Assembly: GCA_017459345.1 (NCBI GenBank)
Contig: JAFUDC010000158.1
Coordinates: forward strand, 1 to 34,527
From: Eubacterium sp.
GTDB taxonomy: Bacteria; Bacillota; Clostridia; Lachnospirales; Lachnospiraceae
Direction: 5' to 3'
DNA: 34,527 nt
The first letter of the stretch is position 1. Each line of letters opens with the position of its first letter. Positions 1-7,372 of this stretch are shown here, piece by piece. The translations under genes and the position numbers were made by a program. The notes under the pieces were generated by a model. It made no database searches, was not told the origin of the DNA, and saw only the letters and a list, made by a program, of their open reading frames with translations.

Positions 1-53
1 TACCTCCTAGTATTTTTCGGGCAATCGATTTGCTTTGACCGCTGTCGATGCCC
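1..53 (-). promoter_or_regulatory. Leader end and hairpin of a gene lying left of the window
   Basis: Read on the minus strand, bases 10-1 give CTAGGAGGTA, a strong Shine-Dalgarno sequence, so a minus-strand gene probably starts just outside the window. Upstream of it (19-53) is an imperfect inverted repeat, GGGCAATCGA paired with TCGATGCCC. It is followed on the minus strand by GAAAAATAC, so it could be a leader hairpin or a weak terminator. The gene itself cannot be seen. Confidence 0.4.
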
Positions 54-75
54 ATATTTTGATTACTAATATATA

Positions 76-96
76 GAAAAAAGGCCCGAAGGCCTT
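76..96 (-). terminator. Rho-independent terminator of the first methyltransferase gene
   Basis: On the minus strand, AAGGCC-TTCG-GGCCTT forms a 6-bp stem with a UUCG tetraloop, running straight into a run of six T (TTTTTTC). It begins right after the TGA stop of the 98-901 gene. Confidence 0.85.
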
Positions 97-97
97 A

Positions 98-901
98 TCA
101 TTTTCTTCCCACCAAGGCTGCGGAATGTCCCAGAGCCAGCATCTTGGCCCGGGAAAGGATTCCGAAAATCTCTTCGGCCGTTTGGATCACTTGGACATCC
201 TGATAGCCCTCTGCCTTCAGTTCATTAACCAGAGCTTCCATATCGCCGTACATTCCCGGTTTCATATCATCATGGAGGGCAAAAACGCCGCCTTTTTTCA
301 AAACCCGCAGGCTTTCTTTCAGAAGGACCTGCTTATCGGGAGCATTGGTGATGTTGTGATAGACATAATTGCTGATTACCGCGTCAAAGGTCTCATCCGG
401 GAAATCAAGATGGTTGGCATCTCCCCTCTGGAAGCTGCACCTGTCTCCCACCCCCTCTGACCTGGCGTTCTTTTCGCATAGTTCCTTGCTGTAATTCCAC
501 ACAGCCCCCCAGTAATCGATGCCGACCGCTTTGCACTCCGGCCAGGTAAGGGCAGCACGGATAGTCAGAGGGCCGGAACCGCAGCCGACTTCAAGAATTG
601 TCCCTTTCCCGTCAAAGTCCAGGTGCGACAGCAGGGTCTGATGCACCTTATTCATCATGCCGCCTCCGCCAAAGGAATACTGCTTTCTGATCCAGGCAAA
701 CCAGCAGGTGACCGCGCAGGCTGCAATCAGCAGAACCGCAAAGATGATTCCGAGAACTGGCAGGTGAAATACTGTAAAGGATAGCACTGTCAGCAGGGCT
801 ATCACTGCAATAACCCCTCCCAGCATGTAAAAGACCGGATTTGACATCCAATTGCCGTACTGCTCCCCATGGGTTCCGAGTTTGATATTTTTCTGATTCA
901 T
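98..901 (-). CDS. Membrane-anchored class I SAM-dependent methyltransferase
   Basis: A 267-residue protein. Residues about 22-41 and 47-70 are two hydrophobic membrane segments. From about residue 85 there is a class I methyltransferase fold with SAM motif I LEVGCGSGP (103-111), an acidic GIDYW after strand 2 (127-131), a GDA at 160-162, and the post-motif VLKKGG near 203. The domain resembles UbiE/Methyltransf_11 enzymes; the substrate is unknown. The ATG at 901 is preceded by AGGAGGAGG. It lies 88 bases downstream of a second methyltransferase gene, and the GTTAG-N6-CTAAC repeat at 921-936 sits just before its ribosome binding site. The N-terminal membrane hairpin points to a hydrophobic or membrane-bound substrate (inference). 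Confidence 0.85.
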   Translation of the reverse strand: MNQKNIKLGTHGEQYGNWMSNPVFYMLGGVIAVIALLTVLSFTVFHLPVLGIIFAVLLIAACAVTCWFAWIRKQYSFGGGGMMNKVHQTLLSHLDFDGKGTILEVGCGSGPLTIRAALTWPECKAVGIDYWGAVWNYSKELCEKNARSEGVGDRCSFQRGDANHLDFPDETFDAVISNYVYHNITNAPDKQVLLKESLRVLKKGGVFALHDDMKPGMYGDMEALVNELKAEGYQDVQVIQTAEEIFGILSRAKMLALGHSAALVGRK

Positions 902-920
902 ATTTGTCCTCCTCCTAATT

Positions 921-936
921 GTTAGATACCACTAAC
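921..936 (-). promoter_or_regulatory. Operator-like inverted repeat GTTAG-N6-CTAAC (copy 1)
   Basis: GTTAG (921-925), six bases, CTAAC (932-936). On the minus strand it ends 19 bases before the start codon of the membrane-anchored methyltransferase. The same repeat with the same spacing occurs at 1714-1729 and 10832-10847. No good -10/-35 pair was found here, so this copy may act within the transcript of the gene upstream or cover a weak promoter. Confidence 0.6.
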
Positions 937-953
937 CACAAGGTCTAAATGAT

Positions 954-972
954 GCCCCGCAAACTGCGGGGC
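954..972 (-). terminator. Hairpin after the second methyltransferase gene
   Basis: GCCCCGC-AAACT-GCGGGGC is a perfect 7-bp GC stem, 17 bases after the stop of the 990-1670 gene. On the minus strand it is followed by ATCATTT, a poor U-tract, so termination may be partial and allow read-through into the next methyltransferase gene. Confidence 0.55.
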
Positions 973-989
973 AATTCATCTTTATCTTC

Positions 990-1670
990 TCATTTCACAC
1001 AGCGAAAGCATCCGATCCCTTCCACGCTGGCAAGCTTCACTTTTGAGTACATTCCCTCCAGCCGTTTCCGAAGGCTCCCCTTCGTTTCGTAGGGCGGCGT
1101 GAAAAATCCTCCCGGCTGGTACAGATGTCTGATCATCCAGTCTGTGCGCCGGTTCCCGCCTTTGATATAAAAGCAGCCGCAGAAGGTCCCTCCCGGCTTC
1201 AGGACGCGGAAGGTCTCCCGGTAGGCAGCCTCTTTATCAGGAAATGCATGAAAGCCGTTCAGGGACAGAACCACATCAAAGGTCTCATCTTCAAAGGGCA
1301 GTGCTCCCACATCTCCCTGCAGAAAATTCACATGATCCAGTCCCATATCACAGGCTCTTTGCTGCGCTGTCGACATCATATCCTCTGAATAGTCCAGACA
1401 GGTGATATCCGCTTCCGGCAAATCCCTGTAAACAGGCATGGTGAGCACGCCTGTCCCGACCGGTACCTCCAGAAGTTTTCCCTTGAAATCCTCCGGCACT
1501 CCGGAAAGCGCCATCTCAAGATATCTGAGATTCTTCTCCCCATCCATATTCCAGACGAGCCGGCAGACCGCCTTTCCGGGGATTGTGGAATAGGTGATCA
1601 TCCCGTCATAGAAACCGGCACTCTTCCCGGTCACCTTATAGGCATTCTTAATCTGATCTTTTCTGGTCAT
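990..1670 (-). CDS. Class I SAM-dependent methyltransferase (UbiE/Methyltransf_11-like)
   Basis: A soluble protein of 226 residues. SAM motif I is LLEVPVGTG (near 67-75), where the usual second Gly is replaced by Pro (EVPVGTG instead of EVGCGTG). It is followed by CLDYSEDM, by GDVGALPFEDETFDVVLSL (the Methyltransf_11 core), and by FRVLKPGG. The substrate cannot be told from sequence. The ATG follows GAGAGGAAGGGGG. The gene has its own strong promoter with an overlapping GTTAG-N6-CTAAC operator and is transcribed toward the membrane-anchored methyltransferase at 98-901, so the two probably act together. Confidence 0.85.
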   Translation of the reverse strand: MTRKDQIKNAYKVTGKSAGFYDGMITYSTIPGKAVCRLVWNMDGEKNLRYLEMALSGVPEDFKGKLLEVPVGTGVLTMPVYRDLPEADITCLDYSEDMMSTAQQRACDMGLDHVNFLQGDVGALPFEDETFDVVLSLNGFHAFPDKEAAYRETFRVLKPGGTFCGCFYIKGGNRRTDWMIRHLYQPGGFFTPPYETKGSLRKRLEGMYSKVKLASVEGIGCFRCVK

Positions 1671-1713
1671 CCCTGCCCCCTTCCTCTCACATATGAATTA
1701 TACACGGGTTGTA

Positions 1714-1758
1714 GTTAGTTTCCCCTAACAATATAGCACTTGTTAGTTACATTTTCAA
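1714..1758 (-). promoter_or_regulatory. Promoter with overlapping GTTAG-N6-CTAAC operator (copy 2)
   Basis: On the minus strand, a -35 TTGAAA (1753-1758), a 17-base spacer and a -10 TATATT (1730-1735) form a near-consensus sigma-A promoter. The inverted repeat GTTAG-GGGAAA-CTAAC (1714-1729) abuts the -10 and would cover the transcription start, as expected for a repressor site. A further half-site (GTTAG, 1742-1746) lies in the spacer. The -35 is inside the 3' end of the upstream flavoprotein gene. Confidence 0.7.
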
Positions 1759-2343
1759 GCAGGAATCACAAGAAACCAGGGTTGTGTCAATCGTATCCTC
1801 TGCCGCTCTCATGATCGCACCAACGTCAGCTCCATCGACATCAAGACCGATGGCTGTTATCTGCCTGACATCCTGAATGCCATAGTAATTCTGTGCCAGT
1901 GCTTTGATGTATCCGAATCCATATTCCTCTGGCACGTAATAACCCCCTGCTGTCGTCACATAGAAAAGCCTGTTTGCCCTGCAAAGACCGACAGGCACAC
2001 CATCTTTCGAGTATTTGAAGGTAATTCCTACCACATTGATCTGCTCCAGGTATTGCTTTAATGCGGCAGGGAAGGATATATCCCAGAAGGGAGCTGCAAT
2101 CACGATGGTTTCCGCTTCCGCAAACCGCCGTGCAAGGTCAAACATCGGGTTTCCAAAATCCCCCCTGGAAATAAGCAGATCGCGCTTATTGAGATATTCT
2201 TCATCGACGGCAGGGAAAGCATACTCCCAAAGCCGGACTTCCTCATAGGGTTTATCCAGCTTTGAGAGCAGCTTCTCTGCCAGTCTCATTGTTCTGGATT
2301 CTTTTCGCACACAAGCATTTACATAAAGTATCGGTCTTTTCAT
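1747..2343 (-). CDS. FMN-dependent NADH-azoreductase-like flavoprotein
   Basis: 198 residues when started at the ATG at 2343, which has AAAGGTG upstream. An in-frame extension to 2403 lacks a ribosome binding site. It has a flavodoxin-like fold: N-terminal RPILYVNACVRKESRT (phosphate-binding loop), APFWDISFPAALKQYLEQI, the helix typical of the AzoR/AcpD and NAD(P)H-quinone oxidoreductase family, and TTAGGYY. These enzymes use FMN and NAD(P)H for two-electron reduction of quinones and azo compounds. The physiological substrate here is unknown. A GrpB-family gene lies 70 bases upstream on the same strand. The C-terminus has two close cysteines (CDSC). Confidence 0.85.
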   Translation of the reverse strand: MKRPILYVNACVRKESRTMRLAEKLLSKLDKPYEEVRLWEYAFPAVDEEYLNKRDLLISRGDFGNPMFDLARRFAEAETIVIAAPFWDISFPAALKQYLEQINVVGITFKYSKDGVPVGLCRANRLFYVTTAGGYYVPEEYGFGYIKALAQNYYGIQDVRQITAIGLDVDGADVGAIMRAAEDTIDTTLVSCDSCLKM

Positions 2344-2413
2344 TTTTTCACCTTTCATGAGATATGAGCTCCTGTCCACGCTGAAAAGCTTCACATTTCC
2401 CAAAGCATCTCCG

Positions 2414-2926
2414 TCATACCCCTATTTCTGAATATATTCTCTCAATGAATGCGGATTTATGTTGAATATAACGCCCTATATCATCGGGATATAGTTGTGC
2501 TCCTTCTTCTTTGATATGGCCGTATTCCCGCATAGTATCAGGATGGGTCCTCAGATAATCTCTGAAAGCAATATGCCTCTTCAGCTCTGGCGAATCCTCC
2601 GGGCAGACATATAAATGGTGCTTCTGTAAATGTTCTTTGCCATCATACTTGAATGCCTCTCTTCCGACGATGCCAAGGTTGCCTTCATATTGATAGCCAA
2701 TTTCCGACAGGATATCTATAACATCTTCCAAAACATTGTAATCTTTTATGACAACATCAATATCAATGACAGGTTTTGCTGATAAACCCTGAACTGAAGT
2801 GCTTCCGACATGTTCAATCCTTATGGCCAATTGTCCAAGTGCATTATTGAGTTCGGCTTTTATTTTAAGGAAGTCCTGTTCCCATTGTTCATCGTATGGG
2901 AGAACAATAACATGTTGCGTATCCAT
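2414..2926 (-). CDS. GrpB family protein (UPF0157, nucleotidyltransferase-like)
   Basis: A 170-residue protein covering the whole GrpB/UPF0157 domain. It opens with VIVLPYDEQWEQDF, followed by IEHVGSTSVQGLSAKPVIDIDVVI, the GS...D-x-D signature that places the family in the nucleotidyltransferase superfamily. KHHLYVCPEDSPELKRHIAFRDYLRTHP is the second conserved block. Members are sometimes found alone and sometimes fused to CoaE; the function is not established. The start at 2926 has AGAGGT upstream. The left end of the IS element lies about 75 bases upstream, so the insertion may have altered its promoter. Confidence 0.9.
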   Translation of the reverse strand: MDTQHVIVLPYDEQWEQDFLKIKAELNNALGQLAIRIEHVGSTSVQGLSAKPVIDIDVVIKDYNVLEDVIDILSEIGYQYEGNLGIVGREAFKYDGKEHLQKHHLYVCPEDSPELKRHIAFRDYLRTHPDTMREYGHIKEEGAQLYPDDIGRYIQHKSAFIERIYSEIGV

Positions 2927-3011
2927 AATTTCTTACCTCTGAGGAAGCCACCCCTGCAGATCACTTCGTCATTTTATGAATAACAAGCAAGAAAACTCCA
3001 TCCGATGTGAC

Positions 3012-3034
3012 ATAAGAAAACATGGTTTTCTTAT
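3012..3034. repeat. Left-end subterminal hairpin of the IS element
   Basis: ATAAGAAAAC-ATG-GTTTTCTTAT is a perfect 10-bp inverted repeat with a three-base loop, about 50 bases beyond the tnpA stop codon. In IS200/IS605 elements such hairpins are the TnpA recognition structures. It could also end tnpA transcription. Confidence 0.6.
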
Positions 3035-3082
3035 AGGTTCCTTAAAAACATCGGTTGGGGATGAATTGCCTTAAAACTATTG

Positions 3083-3535
3083 TTACCGTTTCCTGGAGTA
3101 TTTGCCACTCTTCACATATTTCCGTTTGTGCTCATCCGTACGCTGGCTGGCTATATATTCCCTGACTTTCTCAAGGGAGGTAGTGCCCGTAGATGCGATA
3201 AAGTAACTATTGCTCCAAAACGGAGCCTTTCCCCAAAGATATTTTTCCACATGTTCCTGGTAGTTGGCCCGGACCTCCTTAGACAGCTGTGTCTTAAGGG
3301 TACCGATCAGCCTGGAGGGGGTCACATCCGGCGGCATGGAGACAAGCAGATGCACATGGTCACGGTCTGTTTCGGCAGAGAGCATCTCACCGCCAAAACG
3401 GCCGCAGAGGTAAGCCGCATGCTCCTTCATGAAGTCACCGATCTCATCCGTGATGACCGGACGGCGGTATTTAGTCACAAAGACGATGTGGTAGGTCAGC
3501 AGATATACGGAGTGGGCTTTCTTTTTGTAGTCCAT
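3083..3535 (-). CDS. tnpA: IS200/IS605 family Y1 (HUH) transposase TnpA
   Basis: A 150-residue single-strand transposase that cuts and joins at hairpin ends through a phosphotyrosine link. The HUH motif is in DRDHVHLLV, with metal-binding H60 and H62. The catalytic tyrosine is Y127 in VREYIASQR. The N-terminal VYLLTYHIVFVTKYRRPV and the FWSNSYF block are typical. Length is normal for the family and all key residues are present, so the protein looks intact. The ATG follows ATGAGGATACTTT. It diverges from tnpB. Confidence 0.95.
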   Translation of the reverse strand: MDYKKKAHSVYLLTYHIVFVTKYRRPVITDEIGDFMKEHAAYLCGRFGGEMLSAETDRDHVHLLVSMPPDVTPSRLIGTLKTQLSKEVRANYQEHVEKYLWGKAPFWSNSYFIASTGTTSLEKVREYIASQRTDEHKRKYVKSGKYSRKR

Positions 3536-3574
3536 AAAGTATCCTCATAAAATTAAAATATAACAAACATGTGT

Positions 3575-3603
3575 TTGCAATCCTGCTTTGGTTATGATAT
3601 AAT
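3575..3603 (+). promoter_or_regulatory. Promoter of tnpB
   Basis: A -35 TTGCAA (3575-3580), a 17-base spacer and a -10 TATAAT (3598-3603). It lies about 120 bases before the tnpB start codon and points into tnpB. Confidence 0.65.
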
Positions 3604-3725
3604 ATAAATAGTTCCAAAGAGAGGATTAAAGGAGAAATCAGGCCGGATCAACTTTAAGCGGAACTATATATGTTTTTCCTATTTTAAAAGATAACCGATG
3701 TGATTGTCAAGGGGGTGGCAGACAT

Positions 3726-5125
3726 ATGTACAGGACAAGACTGGTGAGGATCAGGAAGAACAGCCGGTTCCGGGATTACTGCAGGGCAATATGCCTGGCT
3801 TCAGCCGGACTCTATAACCGGGCCAATTACCTGATCCGCCAGTATGCCACGGCCTGCCGGGACTGGAACCGGATGAGACCGCTGACAAAAAACCAGATGG
3901 AGGTCTTCCGCCTGGTCCGGGAAGTGACCCGGGGGACCAGGTATGAGCCAAAGGGGCAGTGGCTGACCTACGGGCAGCTGGACTATATCCTTAAAGTGAC
4001 GCATGACCCGGCCTACTACGCCCTTCCGTCCCAGGCCAACCAGCAGATCTTGAGGAAGCTCCTCCGGGACTATAAGTCATTTTTTGAGGCAATGAAGGTT
4101 TACCGGGATCATCCCGGGAGCCTGACCGGCAGGCCCGGTCTCCCGGCCTACCGGAAGAAGGGGGCATATGTTACGGCGATACTGACCAACCAGATCTGCA
4201 AGATCCGGGACGGGCACTATGTCCGGTTCCCCGGGACAGAGGACCGGATCGACCTGGGCAGGATCCCGGAAGGGGCCCGCCTTAAGGAAGTGCGGATCAA
4301 ACATGCCCATGATGAGTTTTACGTCGAAGCGGTCCTGGAACTGGACAGGGGACAGATGTGTAAGGAGGGCAGGCTGACCGGACTGGATGAAAGCGCATTA
4401 AGAAAAACACTCCGCCAGGCCGGGGCTGGTGAGTACCGGGCTGTTTCCATCGATCCGGGAGTGGACAACTTCTGTGCGGTGACCAATAACTTCGGGGAAA
4501 GGCCCTTCCTCATCAAGGGGAATCTGATCAAGGCAGAGAACCAGTATTACAACAAGAGACTGGCAGAGTTAAAGTCAGAAGCCATGCGGTGCAACGGCAG
4601 GCACAGCACCAGGAGGATCCGCCGCCTCACTGGCCGCCGCAACCGGATCCTTAAGGACCTCATGCATAAGGCGAGCCGGCGGATCGTGGACTGGGCAGCA
4701 GACCAGAGGGCGGACCTTGTCATACTTGGCCATAATACCTTCCAGAAGCAGGAGATCAGCCTGGGGCATGTCAGCAACCAGAATTTTGTGCAGATACCAT
4801 ACAGCGTATTTGCAGACATGCTGAGGTATAAGCTGGAAGAGAGGGGGATCGCCCTTATCCTGGCTGAGGAGAGCTATACATCAAAAGCAGACTGCCTGGC
4901 GGGAGACGAGATCCCGGTATATGGAAAAAAGGGAAAAAGAAGGCAGAAGACAGGCCTGTCTTTTCCGGGAAAAGGGTCCGCCGCGGCCTGTACCGTCATT
5001 TTGACGGGAGGGTGAGCAATGCGGACATCAATGGGGCGGCGAACATCTTAAGGAAAGTAATCCCAAACCAGAAGGGATGGGATAGAGGCGTCGTGGACAC
5101 GCCGTATGTTGTCAGGATCGCATAG
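3726..5125 (+). CDS. tnpB: TnpB (IS605 OrfB) RNA-guided nuclease, interrupted by a -1 frame change
   Basis: Starts at the ATG at 3726 behind AAGGGGGTGG. The first frame runs 429 codons to 5015, but the conserved C-terminus (PVFSGKRVRRGLYRHFDG then SNADINGAANILRK) lies in the -1 frame and ends at the TAG at 5123-5125. The join falls at the A6 run 4925-4930 and gives 402 + 64 = 466 residues. RuvC motif I is SIDPGVDNFC (D243), and the third acidic residue, D434, lies only in the shifted frame (codon 5024-5026). The zinc-ribbon CxxC pairs of typical TnpB are absent. The usual motif II Glu position reads VILGHNTF, while EES (381-383) precedes YTSK. This is either a 1-base deletion that inactivates the gene or a programmed frameshift. 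Confidence 0.85.
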
Positions 5126-5215
5126 CGGGACTGGCATGGACTGGCACGAAGGTGCCAGCATAGAAACTACATCCGACGAAAGCAGAAAGTCGGTTGTGGT
5201 AGTTCATATCCCGCA
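5126..5215 (+). ncRNA. Right end of the IS element; probable omega-RNA scaffold
   Basis: Just after the tnpB stop, CTGGCAC-GAAG-GTGCCAG (5141-5158) is a perfect 7-bp hairpin. AACTAC-AT-CCGAC pairs with GTCGG-TTGTG-GTAGTT (5165-5204). In TnpB-bearing elements the guide RNA is made from this position, overlapping the 3' end of tnpB and the right end. The RNA here is inferred from position and structure only. Confidence 0.4.
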
Positions 5216-5244
5216 GCGAAAATTGTGTCAATTTAGTGCTACTT

Positions 5245-6585
5245 CTATAGTTTCATGACCCACTTTCTGCTGCGGAAGAGCCACACAGAAACAATCCAGC
5301 GAACAATCTCTTCAAGACCAATCAGAAAATATACCCATGCCACCGGCAGCTTAAGAAGCCGGGCGCACAAAAAGCCAAGAGGGATACCGATCAGCCAGGT
5401 TCCCATCATGTCAATCCACATGATATATTTGGTTTTCCCGCCGCTGCGGATGATCCCGCCGCCGAGTATCATGTTCTGCACCTTAAAGGGTGCGAGTATC
5501 GCAAAGGCCACAAGCAGCCATTCCGCAGTTTGCAGAACATAGTCCTCAACATTATAAATACGGACATAATAGCCCTTCAGCAGGAGCAGCAGGATCGAAA
5601 GGGCGACAGAACCGACAAAACCATACCACATCAGCTTCCTGGACTCGTCATATGCCTTGTTATATTCTCCTTCACCCAGACGCTTGCCAATCAGGATTCC
5701 CGCCGCCTGTGCGAAACCGCTGAGGGCACCGATCAGCAGGGACTCCACCGGGGAAATCAGGGCGACAGCGGCTACCTCCTGTGTGCCCATATGACTGTAA
5801 ATGGCGGTGAAGATATTCTGTCCCAGACCCCAGAGGAATTCATTAACCACAACTGGCAGAAGCATGACGAGATACTGCCGCCGTTCCCTGCCGCTCATCT
5901 TGACAGAAGGAAGGAACCGGCCCTGGCGCTTCGATAAAAGCTTTTGAAAGAAAAGCCCGACGATCAGCACATTTACCCACTGGCTGGCAAGGCTTGCCAT
6001 GGCAGCTCCCCGGACGCCGAGGGCCGGAGCGCCAAACTTCCCGAAAATCAGAATATAATTCAGTCCCGTATTTGTCAGCGCGGATGCTATGGCGGCATAC
6101 AGAGGCGCTTTCGCCCGGTCGCTGCAGCGCAGCATGACCGACAGCGTGGAGGCCATGCCAATCGGGAGATAGGTGCCGGCAATCAGGCGAAGATAAGACG
6201 CTGCCAGCCGGACAGCATAGGCATCCTCGGAATAGAAGCCCATGATTTGTCCGGGGACCAGCAGACTGAGCAGGGTAAAAGCAAGAGCCACCCCGCCTGC
6301 TGCCATCAAATTGATGCATAAACTCCGATCAGCTGCTTTTTGATCCTTCTGCCCTATATATTGGGAAATCATAATCCCGGCGATTGCAGTAACCGCTCCG
6401 ATGACCACGGAGTACAAAAAGGCAAACTTCCCCGCAATACCGACAGCGGCAATACTGGTGCTGCCAAGCTGCCCCACCATGACCTGATCAATCATGGAAA
6501 AGGACGATTGGAGCATGGACTGGAGAGCAACGGGGATTGCAATTCGTATCACACTTTGGAAAAATGATTGCTGTTTCACTGTCAT
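5245..6585 (-). CDS. MATE family multidrug/cation antiporter
   Basis: 446 residues from the ATG at 6585, preceded by AAGGAAGGG. The longer frame to 6696 would overlap the TetR gene and is rejected. About 12 membrane segments in two homologous halves. PVALQSMLQSSFSMIDQVMVGQLGSTSIAAVG is the MATE N-half signature, and PVVVNEFLWGLGQNIFTAIYSHMGTQEVAAVAL repeats it in the C-half, matching length and layout of the family. Such pumps export drugs or metabolites using a Na+ or H+ gradient. It lies 22 bases downstream of the TetR gene in the same direction, so it is probably the regulator's main target. The right end of the IS lies just past its stop. Confidence 0.92.
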   Translation of the reverse strand: MTVKQQSFFQSVIRIAIPVALQSMLQSSFSMIDQVMVGQLGSTSIAAVGIAGKFAFLYSVVIGAVTAIAGIMISQYIGQKDQKAADRSLCINLMAAGGVALAFTLLSLLVPGQIMGFYSEDAYAVRLAASYLRLIAGTYLPIGMASTLSVMLRCSDRAKAPLYAAIASALTNTGLNYILIFGKFGAPALGVRGAAMASLASQWVNVLIVGLFFQKLLSKRQGRFLPSVKMSGRERRQYLVMLLPVVVNEFLWGLGQNIFTAIYSHMGTQEVAAVALISPVESLLIGALSGFAQAAGILIGKRLGEGEYNKAYDESRKLMWYGFVGSVALSILLLLLKGYYVRIYNVEDYVLQTAEWLLVAFAILAPFKVQNMILGGGIIRSGGKTKYIMWIDMMGTWLIGIPLGFLCARLLKLPVAWVYFLIGLEEIVRWIVSVWLFRSRKWVMKL

Positions 6586-6607
6586 TTCTTTTACCCTTCC
6601 TTTTTGT

Positions 6608-7222
6608 CTAAAAGCCAAGCAAAGCCCTCCATCCGGATGTAAAAAACGTGCTGGCTGCCTTAATATACTCATCTGCCTGGGCTCTTGAAAAATCATTTTT
6701 GATAAACTCTATATACGTGCGGTATTGATTCCTTATCATTAGCGAAATCGTCTCTTCTTCAACCAGGGGGATGGAAAAGCCTTTCTCTCTCAATGTGGGA
6801 AGCGTTCTTAAGATAATCTTTGTCTCATAATCCGAGATCCGATCCACAATGTTTTCGTAGGCTGTACCCTCGGCACAGCAGATCAGCAGCTTCATACCGT
6901 CAAAGTTCTCGTAGATAAAATCAAGTGTATCAGAAAAAGTCTGCTCCTTGTCCCACACTTCCTCCGTCTGGTTCCGCTGAAACAAATCATCTTTTTCTTT
7001 CTCTGTCAGCTGCATGATCTTTCTGATACCCTCGATAAGGGGATCCACCAGGGCGGAAAAAATAGCCTCCTTGCTCGCAAAATGCTTATACAGGCCCGGT
7101 GCCGAGATCCCAACCTCTTTTGCAATCATCTGCATTGATGTATCCCGAAAACCATGCTCTAAGAAAACGGTTCTCGATACATCCAATATTTTTTGCTGAG
7201 TATTACCTCTCCTGGCCGGCAT
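6608..7222 (-). CDS. TetR/AcrR family transcriptional repressor
   Basis: 204 residues from the ATG at 7222, with AGGGAGG seven bases upstream; a TTG two codons earlier is possible but less likely. The N-terminal helix-turn-helix reads TQQKILDVSRTVFLEHGFRDTSMQMIAKEVGISAPGLYKHFASKEAIF in blocks typical of TetR. The C-terminal half is a divergent ligand-binding domain. It is co-directional with and 22 bases from the MATE gene. A 9-bp inverted repeat just downstream of its promoter -10 suggests it represses itself and the pump. The ligand is unknown. Confidence 0.92.
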   Translation of the reverse strand: MPARRGNTQQKILDVSRTVFLEHGFRDTSMQMIAKEVGISAPGLYKHFASKEAIFSALVDPLIEGIRKIMQLTEKEKDDLFQRNQTEEVWDKEQTFSDTLDFIYENFDGMKLLICCAEGTAYENIVDRISDYETKIILRTLPTLREKGFSIPLVEEETISLMIRNQYRTYIEFIKNDFSRAQADEYIKAASTFFTSGWRALLGF

Positions 7223-7241
7223 AAGCAAACCTCCCTTTCCG

Positions 7242-7298
7242 AAAGGTTAATGGCGTTAACCTTTTGCTTATAATAGACATTTTCGAGCAAAAAGTCAA
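7242..7298 (-). promoter_or_regulatory. Promoter and operator of the TetR-MATE operon
   Basis: On the minus strand: -35 TTGACT (7293-7298), 17-base spacer, -10 TATTAT (7270-7275). Immediately downstream is a perfect inverted repeat with arms AAAGGTTAA (7242-7250) and TTAACCTTT (7256-7264) around five bases, over the expected transcription start. This is a textbook TetR autoregulatory site. Its core resembles the GTTAG-N6-CTAAC repeats but the half-site spacing is one base shorter. Confidence 0.8.
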
Positions 7299-7302
7299 GA
7301 GT

Positions 7303-7356
7303 AAAAAATTAAAAACGGGTACTCTCCCACTCGATTCAGAGTGGTCAAATACCCGT
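7303..7356 (-). terminator. Terminator of the five-gene operon
   Basis: On the minus strand, ACGGGTA (7350-7356 complement) pairs with TACCCGT (7315-7321 complement), with CCACTC/GAGTGG stacked inside (7327-7344), followed by TTTTTAATTTTTT. It lies 16 bases after the alpha/beta hydrolase stop and separates this operon from the TetR promoter. Confidence 0.85.
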
Positions 7357-7372
7357 AAAACTCTTATTTACA

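Larger units (their letters stand above)
3000..5225. mobile_element. IS605-type insertion sequence (IS200/IS605 family) with divergent tnpA and tnpB
   Basis: The element carries a Y1 HUH transposase (tnpA, minus) and a TnpB nuclease gene (plus), diverging from a 190-base centre. A perfect hairpin lies at the left end (3012-3034) and imperfect hairpins at the right end (5141-5158, 5165-5204), as expected for elements that move as single strands and lack terminal inverted repeats. The exact tips cannot be fixed by eye, so the limits are approximate. The tnpB DNA is visibly richer in CCGG-type words than its neighbours, a sign of transfer. The insertion lies between the GrpB gene and the 3' end of the MATE gene. 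Confidence 0.8.

Noticed and set aside
6586-6696. Longer N-terminus for the MATE protein
   Set aside because: It would overlap the 3' end of the TetR gene, adds non-membrane sequence unlike the family, and lacks a ribosome binding site; the ATG at 6585 has one.
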